Numbered from the stretch's first letter, positions 1 through 10,576 are shown. The stretch is DNA of 64,000 nt from Aquitalea sp. LB_tupeE (GCF_013391415.1 NZ_JACAXB010000016.1:1-64000), one strand, 5' to 3'. Notes: generated from the letters alone by a model not told the origin. Translations and numbers: made by a program.

Positions 1-182
1 GATTTTGCTAATAACCCGGCCAACCAGCTGCTAAGTCACTGAACGGTAATACTTTATGAAATGCGGGTTTCATGACTGTTTTGCTGCAAGTGCACTGAGG
101 CAGGCGGAGTGGCGACTATACCGGGCACTGAAAACCAGCCGGACTGACGCAAAAAGTCGGCCACTGCACTGCCACCAACAGC
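1..182. other. Non-coding window edge
   Basis: No open frame here has family-like content, and I see no tRNA-like cloverleaf. The stretch precedes the terminator at 183-210 and probably belongs to the intergenic space downstream of pilR. Confidence 0.4.
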
Positions 183-210
183 AAAAAGCCCGGCTGACGC
201 CGGGCTTTTT
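183..210. terminator. Bidirectional rho-independent terminator after pilR
   Basis: A perfect 12-bp inverted repeat (AAAAAGCCCGGC / GCCGGGCTTTTT) surrounds a 4-nt loop, with A and T runs at its ends. It can end transcripts in both directions and lies 57 bp past the pilR stop on the minus strand. Confidence 0.85.
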
Positions 211-267
211 GCAAACGGGATGCTGATATTGGCGCTAACTATATATAGATGGCGGACGGCTGGGCTC

Positions 268-1605
268 TTATTTGATGCCGAGCCGGTCCATCCGGTAGCG
301 CATGGAGCGGAAGGTGAGGCCGAGCAGCTTGGCCGCCTGGGTGCGGTTGAAACGGGTGGCATCCAGTGCTTTGAGGATGGCTTCCCGTTCCACCCGGTCC
401 AGAAAGTCTTGCAGCGGTTCACTGCCGGCATAGCCAGGGATGACTTCATCCTGTTCCTGCAGTGGTTGGCTGAGGGTGAGTTGCAGGTCGGCGACATCGA
501 CCTTGTCGTCCCCCGCCAGTGCTACTGCGCGCTCGAGGATGTTTTCCAGTTCGCGGAAGTTGCCCGGGTAGTTGTAAGCCAGCATGGCCTTGACCGCATC
601 CGGCGTGAGACGTGGTCGGCTGTCTGCTGTGGCGAAGCGGTCGAGCAGGGCGCCGATGAAGCGGGGAATGTCGTCGCGCAGTTCGCGCAGGGGTGGCATG
701 CGCAACGGCAGGACATTGAGCCGGTAGTAAAGGTCTTGCCGGAACTGGCCCGCGTCGACCAGCGCTGCCAGGTCCTTGTGGGTGGCGCAGATGATGCGCA
801 CATCGACCGGGTCTTCTTGCGGGCTACCCAGTTTGCGCACCTTCTTTTCCTGAATGGCGCGCAGCAGTTTGACTTGCATGGCCAGCGGCAGGTCGGCGAC
901 TTCGTCCAGAAACAGGGTACCGCCGGCCGCTTGCTGGAAGAATCCGTCGCGCTCGCTGTCGGCTCCGGTGAAGGCACCTTTGCGATAGCCGAAGAATTCG
1001 CTTTCCATCAGGTTTTCCGGAATGGCACCGCAATTGACCGGAACGAAGGGGCGTTCGGCGCGTCCGCTTTGTTCATGAATCAGACGAGCAGCTTGCTCTT
1101 TACCGGTGCCGGATTCACCACTGATATAGACAGCGGCCTGGCTGCGCGCCAGCTTGTCCACCATGCGGCGGACGTCCAGCATGGCTGGCGAGTCGCCGAC
1201 CAGCCGTTCGATACTGCTGGATTTGCCATTGCCATCCACTTTCAGTACCGATTTCACCAGGGTGCGTAACTGGGCCAGGCTGATGGGTTTGGACAGGTAA
1301 TCAAACGCCCCGGCTTTCATGGCCTTGACTGCGTTTTCGGTGCTGCCGTAGGCCGTGATGATGGCGCTGGGGATGTCCAGACCTTGTTCGGCAATGAACT
1401 CGACCACTTCAATGCCTTCACCATCGGGCATGCGCATGTCGGTGAGCACCAGATTGAAGGGTTCGCGTTGCAGGCGCGCTTTGGCGTCGCTGACATTGCC
1501 GGCGGTGATGACATCCAGGCCCATCTTGATCAGGGTGAGTTCCAGCAATTCGCGGATGTCCGGTTCGTCGTCCACGACCAGCACGCGCAGGGGGAGATTA
1601 TTCAT
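268..1605 (-). CDS. pilR: Sigma-54-dependent response regulator PilR
   Basis: NtrC-family activator of 445 aa, the usual PilR length. The receiver domain covers about residues 7-120, with acidic D12/D13, phosphoacceptor D56 (VLTDMRMP) and K106. The AAA+ sigma-54 domain follows, with Walker A GESGTGKE (163-170), the sigma-54-contact loop GAFTGA (210-215) and Walker B LFLDEV (231-236). A Fis-type helix-turn-helix forms the last ~40 residues. Its start overlaps the pilS stop by 8 bp, so the two are translationally linked. In Pseudomonas PilR drives pilA transcription with RpoN; the same role here is inferred. No pilA is in the window. Confidence 0.93.
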   Translation of the reverse strand: MNNLPLRVLVVDDEPDIRELLELTLIKMGLDVITAGNVSDAKARLQREPFNLVLTDMRMPDGEGIEVVEFIAEQGLDIPSAIITAYGSTENAVKAMKAGAFDYLSKPISLAQLRTLVKSVLKVDGNGKSSSIERLVGDSPAMLDVRRMVDKLARSQAAVYISGESGTGKEQAARLIHEQSGRAERPFVPVNCGAIPENLMESEFFGYRKGAFTGADSERDGFFQQAAGGTLFLDEVADLPLAMQVKLLRAIQEKKVRKLGSPQEDPVDVRIICATHKDLAALVDAGQFRQDLYYRLNVLPLRMPPLRELRDDIPRFIGALLDRFATADSRPRLTPDAVKAMLAYNYPGNFRELENILERAVALAGDDKVDVADLQLTLSQPLQEQDEVIPGYAGSEPLQDFLDRVEREAILKALDATRFNRTQAAKLLGLTFRSMRYRMDRLGIK

Positions 1606-3154
1606 AGGCTAGATGACAGCTCAGACAGAAAACACCGCCGGGCGGGATGTAGTCGAGGCGTGCGTCGTTGGCCTCGGCCAGTTCCCGGGCAATATAGAGT
1701 CCCAGCCCGGTGCCGGTGCTTTCGGTAGTGAAAAAGGGTTCGAACAGGTGTAACTGCGCGTCTTCGCTCATGCCCGGGCCGTCGTCCATCACGCGGATGA
1801 GTACCTGGGTTTCGATATGGTTGATTTCAATGCATACCGCACCATGCACCCGCGAGGAGTGCCGCCAGGCATTGCCCACCAGGTTGGACAGGATCTGCCC
1901 CAGATGGCCGCGATCAAAATAGATGCTGTCGGTGCTGTGGAAGATGGTGAGGATGCGTCCGGCGGCATCAGGCTGGGCCATGCCGAACTGATCCAGAAAA
2001 TCAGCCAGAAACTGCGACAGCCTGATGGTTTCGGTTTTGACCCGGTCGCGTCGTCCCAGCATCAGCACTTCTTCCACCAGGCCGTTGATACGTTTGGCGT
2101 TGTCACGCACGATGCGGGTCAGCCGCTGGGTAGCCGGGTCTTCCGCGCCTTCGGCCAGCAGATCGCCCGCATGGGAGATGGCGGCCAGCGGGTTGCGGAT
2201 TTCATGCGCGATGTTGGCGGTAAGCCGACCCAGCGCCGCCAGCTTGATGCGTTTGGCTTCTTCGGCCATATCGGCCATATCACGCAGGAACATCACCACG
2301 CCGCGCAAATCACCAGCCAGAATGGGTACCATACGCCCGCCCAGTTGTCGGCCACGCACATTGCGCTCGACAAATACCGGCATCGGGGAGTGGTTGTTGA
2401 TGCGCCAGCGCTCGACGATGGGTGACAGTTCCGGTAATAAAATGCCGCGTTGCATATTGGGGAAGTAACGCACGGCCTGGGCATTGAATTGGCGCACGGT
2501 GCCGGTTTCATCCAGCACGATGACCGCATCACGCTGGCTTTGCAGCACCAGTTCGTTCAGTCGGTTGAGGTTGGCAATTTCACCGCCGCGACGTGAAGCC
2601 AGCTCTTCAGACTCGCGCGCCACCCGCGCCAGCTGGTAGGTCACCACCGAGGTGACAAAACCGGCCAGTGACAGCAAACCGGTCTGGAACAAATCGGCGG
2701 TGCTGCCAAACAGCATGTGGCTGCGGACATGTTCGTAACCGACATAACCGAACAGGCTGGCGGTGGCGATGGAGGCGTAAAACAGCGCAAAGCGGCCAGA
2801 GGACAGCAGCCCGGCGACGGCGAGATAGGGCAGCAGCAGCATGCCATAGCCGCTTTTCACCCCGCCATTCATGCCCATCAGCCAGACAATCATCAGGATG
2901 TCGGCCACAATCGCCAGCGATAGCTGCAGGGTATGGGCAAGCTTGCCATCGCGCAGGGCAAACCAGCTGGCTATCAGGCAGCCGTACACCACGGCCCAGA
3001 CATTGAAATGCCCGCCGCCGTCGACCAGCCGCTGTCCTTCGCTGCCTTGCAGCATCGACATGAACAGCAACACCAGCAGCATGATGGCGCGAAAGCCGTT
3101 GACGAAGGCCAGGGCCTTGCGCGGACTCAGCGGCAGCGAGCGTTGCGACATCAT
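1598..3154 (-). CDS. pilS: Sensor histidine kinase PilS
   Basis: Membrane histidine kinase of 518 aa, cognate to PilR. Residues ~20-180 hold about six hydrophobic segments, as in Pseudomonas PilS. A PAS-like segment follows (~200-290). The HisKA box has phosphoacceptor H317 in [12 protein letters not shown]. The C-terminal ATPase domain shows an N box ([10 protein letters not shown]), a G1 box (DDGPGMS) and a G2 box (GTGLGLYIA). PilS proteins sense pilin levels in the membrane; that role is carried over from the family. The gene overlaps parC by 4 bp (ATGA) and pilR by 8 bp, giving an unusual parC-pilS-pilR transcription unit. Confidence 0.93.
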   Translation of the reverse strand: MMSQRSLPLSPRKALAFVNGFRAIMLLVLLFMSMLQGSEGQRLVDGGGHFNVWAVVYGCLIASWFALRDGKLAHTLQLSLAIVADILMIVWLMGMNGGVKSGYGMLLLPYLAVAGLLSSGRFALFYASIATASLFGYVGYEHVRSHMLFGSTADLFQTGLLSLAGFVTSVVTYQLARVARESEELASRRGGEIANLNRLNELVLQSQRDAVIVLDETGTVRQFNAQAVRYFPNMQRGILLPELSPIVERWRINNHSPMPVFVERNVRGRQLGGRMVPILAGDLRGVVMFLRDMADMAEEAKRIKLAALGRLTANIAHEIRNPLAAISHAGDLLAEGAEDPATQRLTRIVRDNAKRINGLVEEVLMLGRRDRVKTETIRLSQFLADFLDQFGMAQPDAAGRILTIFHSTDSIYFDRGHLGQILSNLVGNAWRHSSRVHGAVCIEINHIETQVLIRVMDDGPGMSEDAQLHLFEPFFTTESTGTGLGLYIARELAEANDARLDYIPPGGVFCLSCHLAYE

Positions 3155-5526
3155 GGTGTGTCAGCCGTGGGCATATCGCCAATGGCAGATACCGTCCACT
3201 TCTTCGGCATCAGCTTGCCCTTCTTGCCACGCTTGGCATCGAACTCGGCCAGGGCCAGTTTTTCGTCGGCCACCTTGCCACGCACGGAAACCGTGGCCAG
3301 CACGGCCTTGTCGCCCTTGACCAGACCAATGGCGGTGAGCGACTCACCGGTGTCCAGCCCCATCAGCATCAGGCCACGGCCCTTGGCCATTTCCTTCAGC
3401 TCGCCCGCTGGGAAGGCCAGCAGACGGCCATTGTCTGCCGCAGCCACCAGGCGCAGGGCGGTCAGGTCAGCATTGGCGGCCACCGCCACCGGGGTGATGA
3501 CGCTTTCACCATCGTCCAGTGTGATGAAAGCCTTGCCCGCCTTGACCCGGCCGGCCATGTCGGACAGCCTGGCCACAAAGCCATAACCACCGGAACCGGC
3601 CACCACGAAGCGGGCATCGTCCTTGCCGGAAATCATTTGTGCCGGTTTGGCACCGTCCTGCAAATCCACCAGCGAGGCCACCGGCACGCCGTCGCCACGC
3701 CCGGTGGGCACATCTGCCGGGTCGATGGTGTAGGCGCGGCCCTTGTTGTCCAGCACGATGACCGACCACACGGTGCGGGTTTCCACCACGGTGTGCAGGC
3801 CATCGCCATCCTTGAAGGCCAGGGCGGACAGGTCGACATTGTGGCCGACGCGGGCGCGGATCCAGCCTTTTTGCGACAGGATGATGGTGACCGGCTCGTC
3901 GGCGATGGTCTGGGTCAGCACGGCACGTTCGGCTGCCTTGATTTCACTGCGCCGCTTGTCGCCGTACTTGGCAGTGTCGGCCATGATTTCGTCGCGGATC
4001 AGGCGGGTGAGGGCGTCCGGCGTATCCAGCACATGGCGCAGGCCTTCGCGCTCTTCGCGCAGTTCGGACAGTTCTTTCTCCAGCTTGAAGCCTTCCAGCC
4101 GTGCCAATTGGCGCAGGCGGATTTCCAGAATGTCTTCGGCCTGCGCTTCGGACAGCCCGAAGGCTTTCATCAGGTCGGGCTTGGGCTCGTCCGATTCGCG
4201 GATGACGCGGATGACTTCATCGATATGGATGAAGGCAATCATGCGGCCTTCCAGGATATGGATGCGCTTTTCCACCTGGCCCAGGCGGTGCTTGAGGCGG
4301 CGGGTGACGGTGCTGCGGCGGAAGGCAATCCACTCGCTCAGAATGGCCTTGAGGCCCTTCTGCGCCGGGCGACCATCCAGGCCGATCATCACCAGATTCA
4401 TCGAGGTATTGCCTTCCAGACTGGTTTGCGCCAGCAGGATGTTGATGAACTCATCCGGGTCTTGCCGGCTGGACTTGGGTTCGAACACCAGCCGCACCGG
4501 GTTCTGGCTGTCCGATTCGTCGCGCACGCGGTCCAGCAGCGACAGCATCAGGCTCTTGAGGTTTTGTTGTTCCTGCGTCAGCGCCTTCTTGCCGGTCTTG
4601 AGCTTGGGATTGGTGGCTTCTTCAATCTCGGCCAGCACCTTCTGCGCGGAAGAACCGGGCGGCAGTTCGGACACGATGACGCGCCACTGGCCACGCGCCA
4701 GCTTTTCCACTTCCCACTTGGCCCGCACCCGCACGCTGCCACGGCCACCTTCATACGCCGCCAGAATGTCGTCGAACGGGGTGATGATCTGACCACCGCC
4801 GGGGAAGTCCGGGCCGGGAATGTAGTCCATCAGCTGGCGGGTGGTGAGCTCGGGATTGGCCAGCAAGGCCAGGCAGCCGCGCGCCACTTCTGTCAGGTTA
4901 TGTGGCGGGATTTCCGTGGCCATGCCGACGGCAATGCCGGAAGCTCCATTGAGCAGCACCATGGGCAGGCGTGCCGGTAGCAGCGCAGGCTCTTCAAATG
5001 CCCCGTCGTAGTTGGGCTGGAAATCCACCGTGCCCATGTCGATTTCACCGAGCAGCAGCTCGGCAATCGGCGTCAGGCGTGCTTCGGTATAACGCATGGC
5101 AGCGGCACCGTCGCCATCGCGGCTGCCGAAGTTGCCCTGACCGTCGATCAGCGGGTAGCGCAGGGTGAAGTCCTGCGCCATGCGCACCAGCGCCTCGTAA
5201 GCCGAACTGTCACCGTGCGGGTGGTATTTACCCAGGATTTCCCCCACCACACGGGCCGACTTGACTGGCTTGGCCCCATGCACCAGGCCCATGTCGCGCA
5301 TGGCATACAGAATGCGGCGCTGCACCGGCTTCTGGCCGTCGGCCACTTCCGGCAGCGCGCGGCCCTTGACCACGCTCATGGCGTATTCCAGATAGGCACG
5401 CTCGGCATACTGGTCCAGCGGAATCCAGTCACCCGATTGTGCATCTGCCGGCGGGGCGGGCGGTGTCACGGGCGGCTGCATGCCGGTGTCGGGCAGCGCA
5501 TCGTCAAAGAGATCATTACTGTTCAT
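3151..5526 (-). CDS. parC: DNA topoisomerase IV subunit A (ParC)
   Basis: The A subunit of topoisomerase IV cuts and rejoins DNA during decatenation of daughter chromosomes. At 791 aa it has ParC rather than GyrA proportions. The active tyrosine is Y146 ([10 protein letters not shown]). The quinolone-determining region reads [13 protein letters not shown], with S107 and E111 at the positions of E. coli S80 and E84, the susceptible form. The N-terminus carries a ~35-residue Pro/Ala-rich extension. A degenerate beta-pinwheel C-terminal domain follows from about residue 500. No parE lies in the window. The divergent upstream neighbour starts 124 bp away, and the gene heads the parC-pilS-pilR unit. 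Confidence 0.95.
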   Translation of the reverse strand: MNSNDLFDDALPDTGMQPPVTPPAPPADAQSGDWIPLDQYAERAYLEYAMSVVKGRALPEVADGQKPVQRRILYAMRDMGLVHGAKPVKSARVVGEILGKYHPHGDSSAYEALVRMAQDFTLRYPLIDGQGNFGSRDGDGAAAMRYTEARLTPIAELLLGEIDMGTVDFQPNYDGAFEEPALLPARLPMVLLNGASGIAVGMATEIPPHNLTEVARGCLALLANPELTTRQLMDYIPGPDFPGGGQIITPFDDILAAYEGGRGSVRVRAKWEVEKLARGQWRVIVSELPPGSSAQKVLAEIEEATNPKLKTGKKALTQEQQNLKSLMLSLLDRVRDESDSQNPVRLVFEPKSSRQDPDEFINILLAQTSLEGNTSMNLVMIGLDGRPAQKGLKAILSEWIAFRRSTVTRRLKHRLGQVEKRIHILEGRMIAFIHIDEVIRVIRESDEPKPDLMKAFGLSEAQAEDILEIRLRQLARLEGFKLEKELSELREEREGLRHVLDTPDALTRLIRDEIMADTAKYGDKRRSEIKAAERAVLTQTIADEPVTIILSQKGWIRARVGHNVDLSALAFKDGDGLHTVVETRTVWSVIVLDNKGRAYTIDPADVPTGRGDGVPVASLVDLQDGAKPAQMISGKDDARFVVAGSGGYGFVARLSDMAGRVKAGKAFITLDDGESVITPVAVAANADLTALRLVAAADNGRLLAFPAGELKEMAKGRGLMLMGLDTGESLTAIGLVKGDKAVLATVSVRGKVADEKLALAEFDAKRGKKGKLMPKKWTVSAIGDMPTADTP

Positions 5527-5650
5527 GGGCAGAGCTTGCTTGTGTGATAGGTTTACACGTGTTCATTTGCAGCGACGCCATCCACGGTTTCCGGCACCTT
5601 GCCAGCAGGACAGGCGCGCTGCGCCATTCATTTTCGAGGGCAATTCTACT

Positions 5651-6121
5651 ATGGCCAGCCTGTTGCAGTGGCAATGCCACCCATTTGACGGCTTTTCCCC
5701 GCTTGCACTGTATGAAATGCTGCAGTTGCGCGACCGGGTATTCGTACTGGAACAACAATCCATTTATGGCGATGTGGATGGCGTGGACCTGCACTGTCAC
5801 CACCTGCTGGGCCGCGATGGTCGCGGCAAATTGCTGGCCTATGCGCGCCTGATTGCACCGGGCGAGAAGTATCCGGATGCCAGCGCCATCGGCCGGGTTG
5901 TGCTGGAACCGGCGGCTCGCGGCAAGGGCCTGGGCCAGCAATTGCTGGCGGAGGCGGTGGCGCACTGCCTGCAGCTGTGGCCTGCCACCCCCATCATGCT
6001 GTCGGCCCAGACCTCCGCCCAGGGGCTGTACGAGCGCTTCGGCTTTGTCGCCGTGTCACAGCCTTATGACGATGGCGGCATCCTGCATGTGGACATGCGG
6101 CGCGGCGCGCTCAGTCACTGA
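5651..6121 (+). CDS. elaA: ElaA-like GNAT N-acetyltransferase
   Basis: Single-domain GNAT protein of 156 aa resembling E. coli ElaA. Family features are the LYEMLQLRDRVFVLEQ segment (~19-34), the DLHCHHL stretch, the acyl-CoA loop in VVLEPAARGKGLGQQLL, and YERFGF near the end. The frame stays open upstream to 5480, but homology begins at the ATG at 5651, and the upstream extension overlaps the parC promoter region. The substrate is unknown. It is transcribed divergently from parC. Confidence 0.85.
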   Translation: MASLLQWQCHPFDGFSPLALYEMLQLRDRVFVLEQQSIYGDVDGVDLHCHHLLGRDGRGKLLAYARLIAPGEKYPDASAIGRVVLEPAARGKGLGQQLLAEAVAHCLQLWPATPIMLSAQTSAQGLYERFGFVAVSQPYDDGGILHVDMRRGALSH

Positions 6122-6137
6122 GCCGGGGCAGGCCTGT

Positions 6138-6869
6138 TCAAGCCGCCTGCGCTGCGAACAGGTCTTTCCAGCCGGTGTACGCCGTGACATACAGCACCGG
6201 AAACCACAGCAGCAAGCCCAGCCCCAACGGCAAGCAAGCCAGAAACAACAACACGGCCAGCATGAAGGCGCACAGCAGCACAGCCTGCCAGTTGGCCATG
6301 CCAGCGCGGAAACTGTCGCGCAGCGCCTGCCACGGGCCATGGCCATTCAGTACCACCAAGGCCGGCGCAAACCAGTAGCACAGGCTGAGCAGGAACATCA
6401 GCCCAGCGCTGAGCAACATGAACAGCCCGACCGGGCCTTCCAGTCTGGGCAGCGCCTGCGCATTCTGCGCTGCAATCAGTTGCAGGCCCAATAAGGGCAT
6501 GGCGGCACTGAGCAGCATCATGGCCAGCAACAACAAGGCCAGATACAGCATGCCGACATTGAGCAAGGCGCGCGGTGCGCGGTCAAAGCCGCCAAACAGT
6601 GCCCGCAGTTTCAGTTCGCGGCCCTGTTCGGCCTGCTGTGCGGCCAGCACGAAACCGCCGGCAAAGAGCGGGGCCAGAAAGAAGGTGAGCGGCGCCCCCA
6701 GTAGCGGGATGGCCGCCACGGCAAAATGGATGAGCAGATAGCCACCGGCCAGCAACATCCAGGTGAGTGGCTGCTGTCGTACCAGATAAAACGCTTCCAC
6801 AATCCAGCGCCAGCCCCGTGCATAGCCCACCTGGCGTGCATTGATGCGTGCGGGAAATTCAGTCTGCAT
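6138..6869 (-). CDS. BPSS1780-family polytopic membrane protein
   Basis: Inner-membrane protein of 243 aa with about six hydrophobic segments (for example TWMLLAGGYLLIHFAVAA and LALLLLAMMLLSAAMP). The N-terminal QVGYARGWRWIVEAFYLV stretch resembles the BPSS1780/DUF2189-type family of betaproteobacteria, whose function is unknown. The start was set at the ATG at 6869, which has AGGAG five bases upstream; an upstream in-frame ATG at 6899 lacks this. The gene converges with the elaA-like gene 16 bp away. Confidence 0.75.
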   Translation of the reverse strand: MQTEFPARINARQVGYARGWRWIVEAFYLVRQQPLTWMLLAGGYLLIHFAVAAIPLLGAPLTFFLAPLFAGGFVLAAQQAEQGRELKLRALFGGFDRAPRALLNVGMLYLALLLLAMMLLSAAMPLLGLQLIAAQNAQALPRLEGPVGLFMLLSAGLMFLLSLCYWFAPALVVLNGHGPWQALRDSFRAGMANWQAVLLCAFMLAVLLFLACLPLGLGLLLWFPVLYVTAYTGWKDLFAAQAA

Positions 6870-7195
6870 GCTTGCTCCTGTGCGGCTGATTGATGGCAAA
6901 AACCCGAAAACCTGCGCCGACTGTCCACCAGAGCAGCAGGCTGGTCAAGCCCATCGCCTGCCAGCCCCAAGCGGGACACGTGGTGTTACACGCAGCAATG
7001 CTGTCAACAATGCATTGAAATTGCACGAAAACAGCGCACAAGCTGCGCCGTGACGGTTGCCGCAATGCGGCAAAATCAGGGATAATCCCATGATTTAGCG
7101 GCGGTTAATCCATGCCGGTGCCATGCACGGGTTGCGGGCTGACTGTCGTACCGCATCTGTCCCGCCCCCTTTATTGTTTTTGAGGTTTTCCTGAA
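6870..7195. promoter_or_regulatory. Divergent intergenic region upstream of tkt with two palindromes
   Basis: This 326-bp space separates the membrane protein from tkt and contains no gene. Two dyads stand out: a perfect 17-bp palindrome at 7057-7073 (TTGCCGCA-A-TGCGGCAA), immediately followed by an imperfect dyad at 7073-7096 (AAATCAGGGAT / ATCCCATGATTT). They could be operator sites for tkt; no regulator is recognised. Confidence 0.4.
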
Positions 7196-9181
7196 ATGGT
7201 CACCCGAACCGAGCTAGCCAACGCCATTCGTTTCCTCTCCATGGACGCAGTGGAAAAGGCAAAATCTGGTCACCCCGGCGCCCCGATGGGCATGGCTGAT
7301 ATCGCTGAAGTGCTGTGGCGCGATCACCTGAAGCACAATCCTGCCAACCCTTCCTGGTCCAATCGTGACCGCTTCGTGCTCTCCAACGGGCACGGCTCCA
7401 TGCTCATCTACAGCCTGCTGCACCTCACCGGCTATGATCTGTCCATCGACGACCTCAAAAACTTCCGTCAGCTGCATTCCAAAACCCCGGGTCACCCGGA
7501 ATACGGTTATGCACCCGGTGTGGAAACCACCACTGGCCCGCTAGGCCAGGGCATTACCAATGCGGTGGGCATGGCGCTGGCCGAAAAAATGCTGGCCGCC
7601 CAGTTCAACCGTGACGGCCATACCGTCGTGGACCACAACACCTGGGTATTCCTGGGTGATGGTTGCCTGATGGAAGGCATCAGCCACGAAGCCTGCTCGC
7701 TGGCCGGCACCTGGGGCCTCTCCAAGCTGATCGCCTTCTGGGACGATAACGGCATCTCCATCGACGGTCATGTCGAAGGCTGGTTCACCGACAACACCCC
7801 GGCCCGCTTCGAAGCCTACGGCTGGCAGGTCATCAAGAATGTCAACGGTCACGATCCGGTGGAAATCGCCACTGCCATCGAAACCGCCAAGAAGGGCGAC
7901 CGCCCGACGCTGATCTGCTGCAAGACCACCATCGGCTTTGGTTCGCCCAACAAGCAAGGCACCCATGATGTGCATGGCGCACCGCTGGGTGCAGCGGAAA
8001 TTGCCGCCGCGCGCGAAGCCCTGAACTGGCCGCATGCCCCGTTTGAAATTCCGGCTGACATCTACGCCGCCTGGAGCGCCCGCGACAAGGGTGCCCTGGC
8101 CGAGATCGAATGGAACAAGCAGTTTGACGCTTACCGCGCTGCTTACCCGGAACTGGCTGCCGAATTCGAACGCCGCATGCAGGGCGACCTGCCGGCTGCC
8201 TGGGCCGAAGCCCGCGACGCCGCCATCGCCAAGATCGTCGACGCCGCCCAGACCGTGGCCACCCGCAAGGCCAGCCAGATTGCACTGGAAGCCTTCTCGC
8301 CCAGCCTGCCGGAATTCGTTGGCGGTTCGGCCGACCTGACCGGCTCCAACCTGACCAACTGGTCTGGTTCCAAGTGGATCGACGCGGCGGGTAACGGCAA
8401 CTACATCAGCTATGGCGTACGCGAATTCGGCATGGCCGCCATCATGAACGGCATGACGCTGCACGGTGGCCTGCGCCCCTACGGCGGCACCTTCCTGATG
8501 TTCAGCGAATACGCTCGCAATGCGCTGCGCATGGCTTCGCTGATGAAGATCAACCCGATGTTCGTGTTTACCCACGATTCCATCGGCCTGGGCGAAGACG
8601 GCCCCACCCACCAGCCGGTGGAACAAGTGGCCACGCTGCGCCTGATCCCGAACCACCACACCTGGCGTCCGTGTGACACCACCGAAGCTGCGGTGGCCTG
8701 GGCGCATGCCATCGAGCAGAAGTCCACCCCGAGCAGCCTGATCCTCAGCCGCCAGAACCTGCCTTTCGTGGCTCGCGATGCGCAGCAGGTAAAAGACATC
8801 GCCCGTGGCGGCTACGTGCTGCGCGATGCTGATAATGCCCGTGCCGTGCTGATTGCCACCGGTTCGGAAATCGAACTGGCGCTGAAGGCACAGGAAGCCC
8901 TGGCTGCCGAAGGCATTGCGGTACGCGTGGTGTCCATGCCTTGCACCAATGTGTTCGACCAACAGGACAAGGCCTGGCAGCAAAGCGTGCTGCCGGCCGG
9001 CCTGCCGCGCCTGGCCATTGAAGCCGGCGTGCCGGACTTCTGGCGCAAGTATGTCGGTCTGGAAGGTGATGTGGTCGGTATCGACCATTTCGGCGAATCC
9101 GCACCGGCAGGCGTACTGTTCAAGGAATTCGGCTTCACCGTCGACAATGTCGTCGCCAAGACCAAGAACATCATCCAGTAA
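7196..9181 (+). CDS. tkt: Transketolase
   Basis: ThDP-dependent two-carbon transferase of the pentose phosphate and Calvin-type pathways, 661 aa (standard length). The N-terminal half has [11 protein letters not shown] and the ThDP/Mg motif beginning GDGCLMEG (~155-162). The pyrimidine-binding half has [10 protein letters not shown] and a histidine-rich [14 protein letters not shown] segment. The C-terminal domain carries [10 protein letters not shown]. It opens a same-strand run tkt-gap-pgk-fba, each gene well spaced and often with its own stem-loop, so the run is probably a regulon rather than one tight operon. Confidence 0.97.
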   Translation: MVTRTELANAIRFLSMDAVEKAKSGHPGAPMGMADIAEVLWRDHLKHNPANPSWSNRDRFVLSNGHGSMLIYSLLHLTGYDLSIDDLKNFRQLHSKTPGHPEYGYAPGVETTTGPLGQGITNAVGMALAEKMLAAQFNRDGHTVVDHNTWVFLGDGCLMEGISHEACSLAGTWGLSKLIAFWDDNGISIDGHVEGWFTDNTPARFEAYGWQVIKNVNGHDPVEIATAIETAKKGDRPTLICCKTTIGFGSPNKQGTHDVHGAPLGAAEIAAAREALNWPHAPFEIPADIYAAWSARDKGALAEIEWNKQFDAYRAAYPELAAEFERRMQGDLPAAWAEARDAAIAKIVDAAQTVATRKASQIALEAFSPSLPEFVGGSADLTGSNLTNWSGSKWIDAAGNGNYISYGVREFGMAAIMNGMTLHGGLRPYGGTFLMFSEYARNALRMASLMKINPMFVFTHDSIGLGEDGPTHQPVEQVATLRLIPNHHTWRPCDTTEAAVAWAHAIEQKSTPSSLILSRQNLPFVARDAQQVKDIARGGYVLRDADNARAVLIATGSEIELALKAQEALAAEGIAVRVVSMPCTNVFDQQDKAWQQSVLPAGLPRLAIEAGVPDFWRKYVGLEGDVVGIDHFGESAPAGVLFKEFGFTVDNVVAKTKNIIQ

Positions 9182-9189
9182 ATCAAGAC

Positions 9190-9232
9190 AGGCCACCCCA
9201 TCCAAAAACAAAGCAGGGGTGGCCTTATTTTT
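9190..9232 (+). terminator. Rho-independent terminator after tkt
   Basis: A perfect 10-bp stem (AGGCCACCCC / GGGGTGGCCT) with a 16-nt A-rich loop is followed by TATTTTTA. It sits directly behind the tkt stop and before gap. Confidence 0.75.
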
Positions 9233-9295
9233 ATGGTGTCTCCATTCTGACCCGCTCACGCGGGGAGGCACCAGACTTTCCGGGAGAGTAATAGT

Positions 9296-10309
9296 ATGAC
9301 CATTCGCATCGCGATCAACGGCTACGGCCGTATTGGCCGTCAGGTTCTGCGCGCCATTTACGAATACAACCTGCACAACGATTTCAAGGTTGTTGCCGTC
9401 AACGCTACTGGCGATCTGGCCACCAACGCCCACCTGACCAAGTTCGACACCGTGCACGGTCGTTTTCCGGCAGACATCGCCCACGATGAAGAAAACCTGC
9501 TGATCAACGGCGAGAAGATTCCGTTCTTCTCCACCCGCAATCCGGCCGAACTGCCGTGGAAAGCCCTGGATGTAGACCTGGTACTGGAATGTACCGGTGC
9601 CTTCACCAGCAAGGAAAAGTGCCAGGTTCACCTGGATGCCGGTGCCAAGAAGGTACTGATTTCCGCACCGGGCGGCGACGACGTTGACGCCACCATCGTG
9701 TACGGCGTGAACCACAACGTGCTGACCAGCGCCATGACCGTGGTATCCAACGCGTCCTGCACCACCAACTGCCTGGCACCGGTGGCCAAGGCACTGAACG
9801 ACACCATTGGCGTGACCAAGGGCCTGATGACCACCATCCACGCCTTTACCAACGACCAGGTGCTGACCGACGTACGTCACAAGGACCTGCGCCGTGCCCG
9901 TTCCGCCACCGAAAACATGATCCCCACCAAGACCGGTGCCGCCAAGGCCGTGGGTCTGGTGCTGCCGGAACTCAAGGGCAAGCTCGATGGCTTCGCCGTA
10001 CGCGTTCCCACCATCAATGTTTCGCTGGTTGACCTGACCTTCAAGTCCGGCCGTGACACCACCAAGGACGAAGTCAACGAAATCCTGCAGGCTGCAGCCG
10101 AAGGCCCGATGAAGGGCGTGCTGGGCTTCAACACCCTGCCGCTGGTTTCCTCCGACTTCAACCACAGCACCGAAGCCTCCACCTTTGACGCCACCCTGAC
10201 CAAGGTGACCGGCGGCAATATGGTGAAGGTACTGGCCTGGTACGACAACGAGTGGGGCTTCAGCAACCAGATGCTGAAAACCGCTCGTGCCATGTTCGAA
10301 GCCAAGTAA
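9296..10309 (+). CDS. gap: Type I glyceraldehyde-3-phosphate dehydrogenase
   Basis: Oxidises glyceraldehyde-3-phosphate to 1,3-bisphosphoglycerate, or the reverse in gluconeogenesis. It is 337 aa. The Rossmann start is NGYGRIGR (8-15), the catalytic Cys is C155 in SNASCTTNC, and the C-terminal [13 protein letters not shown] is canonical. The residue after the second beta strand, normally Asp in NAD-specific enzymes (VAIND), is Ala37 (VAVNATGD). This is the arrangement of NADP-preferring GapB enzymes, so NADP or dual use is inferred. GGAGAG precedes the ATG. Flanked by tkt and pgk. Confidence 0.95.
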   Translation: MTIRIAINGYGRIGRQVLRAIYEYNLHNDFKVVAVNATGDLATNAHLTKFDTVHGRFPADIAHDEENLLINGEKIPFFSTRNPAELPWKALDVDLVLECTGAFTSKEKCQVHLDAGAKKVLISAPGGDDVDATIVYGVNHNVLTSAMTVVSNASCTTNCLAPVAKALNDTIGVTKGLMTTIHAFTNDQVLTDVRHKDLRRARSATENMIPTKTGAAKAVGLVLPELKGKLDGFAVRVPTINVSLVDLTFKSGRDTTKDEVNEILQAAAEGPMKGVLGFNTLPLVSSDFNHSTEASTFDATLTKVTGGNMVKVLAWYDNEWGFSNQMLKTARAMFEAK

Positions 10310-10340
10310 GACCCGGCCTTGCGGGGCCTTGCCGTACAGG

Positions 10341-10371
10341 AAAGCAGGCAGGACGCAGGTCCGCCTGCTTT
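10341..10371 (+). terminator. Possible weak terminator after gap
   Basis: A 9-bp inverted repeat (AAAGCAGGC / GCCTGCTTT) with a 13-nt loop lies 32 bp past the gap stop. It is followed by only a short T run, so termination is uncertain. Confidence 0.45.
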
Positions 10372-10459
10372 CGTGCGGAAACAGCACGGACGAGTGAGCC
10401 GGTTGAGCCATGCTCCCGCTGCACCGCCACTGGGCAAATACACCCGCCAATGCTGCGAC

Positions 10460-10576
10460 TTAGCGCGGCTGACAAAATAGCGTAGCGTCCCTGGGGCAAG
10501 GCACGCCGAAGCCACAGTACAAGGGTGGGACAAGGCGATGCAAGGCAGCAGCAGGTTTTTTGTCAGCGGCGCTTAA
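10460..10576. repeat. Imperfect terminal inverted repeats in the gap-pgk spacer
   Basis: The arm at 10460-10477 (TTAGCGCGGCTGACAAAA) matches the reverse complement of 10558-10576 (TTAAGCGCCGCTGACAAAA) apart from one gap and one mismatch. The arms enclose 80 bp without coding content, and the whole sits in a 504-bp spacer (10310-10813) that has no gene. The size and layout fit a small palindromic interspersed element or MITE-like remnant, but a single copy cannot prove this. Confidence 0.5.

Noticed and set aside
220-1269. A 349-codon plus-strand open frame
   Set aside because: Antisense to pilR; no motif or ribosome-binding logic.
3637-4980. A 447-codon plus-strand open frame
   Set aside because: It is fully antisense to parC and has no recognisable domain.
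5546-5565. ACACGTGT palindrome upstream of parC, resembling the parS core
   Set aside because: Only the central CACGTG matches; the flanks do not fit TGTTTCACGTGAAACA.
7541-10450. A 969-codon open frame on the minus strand spanning tkt, its terminator and gap
   Set aside because: It is antisense to two unmistakable enzymes, its translation is Gly/Val/His/Gln-rich without any family motif, and it crosses an intergenic terminator. High-GC codon bias explains the open frame.
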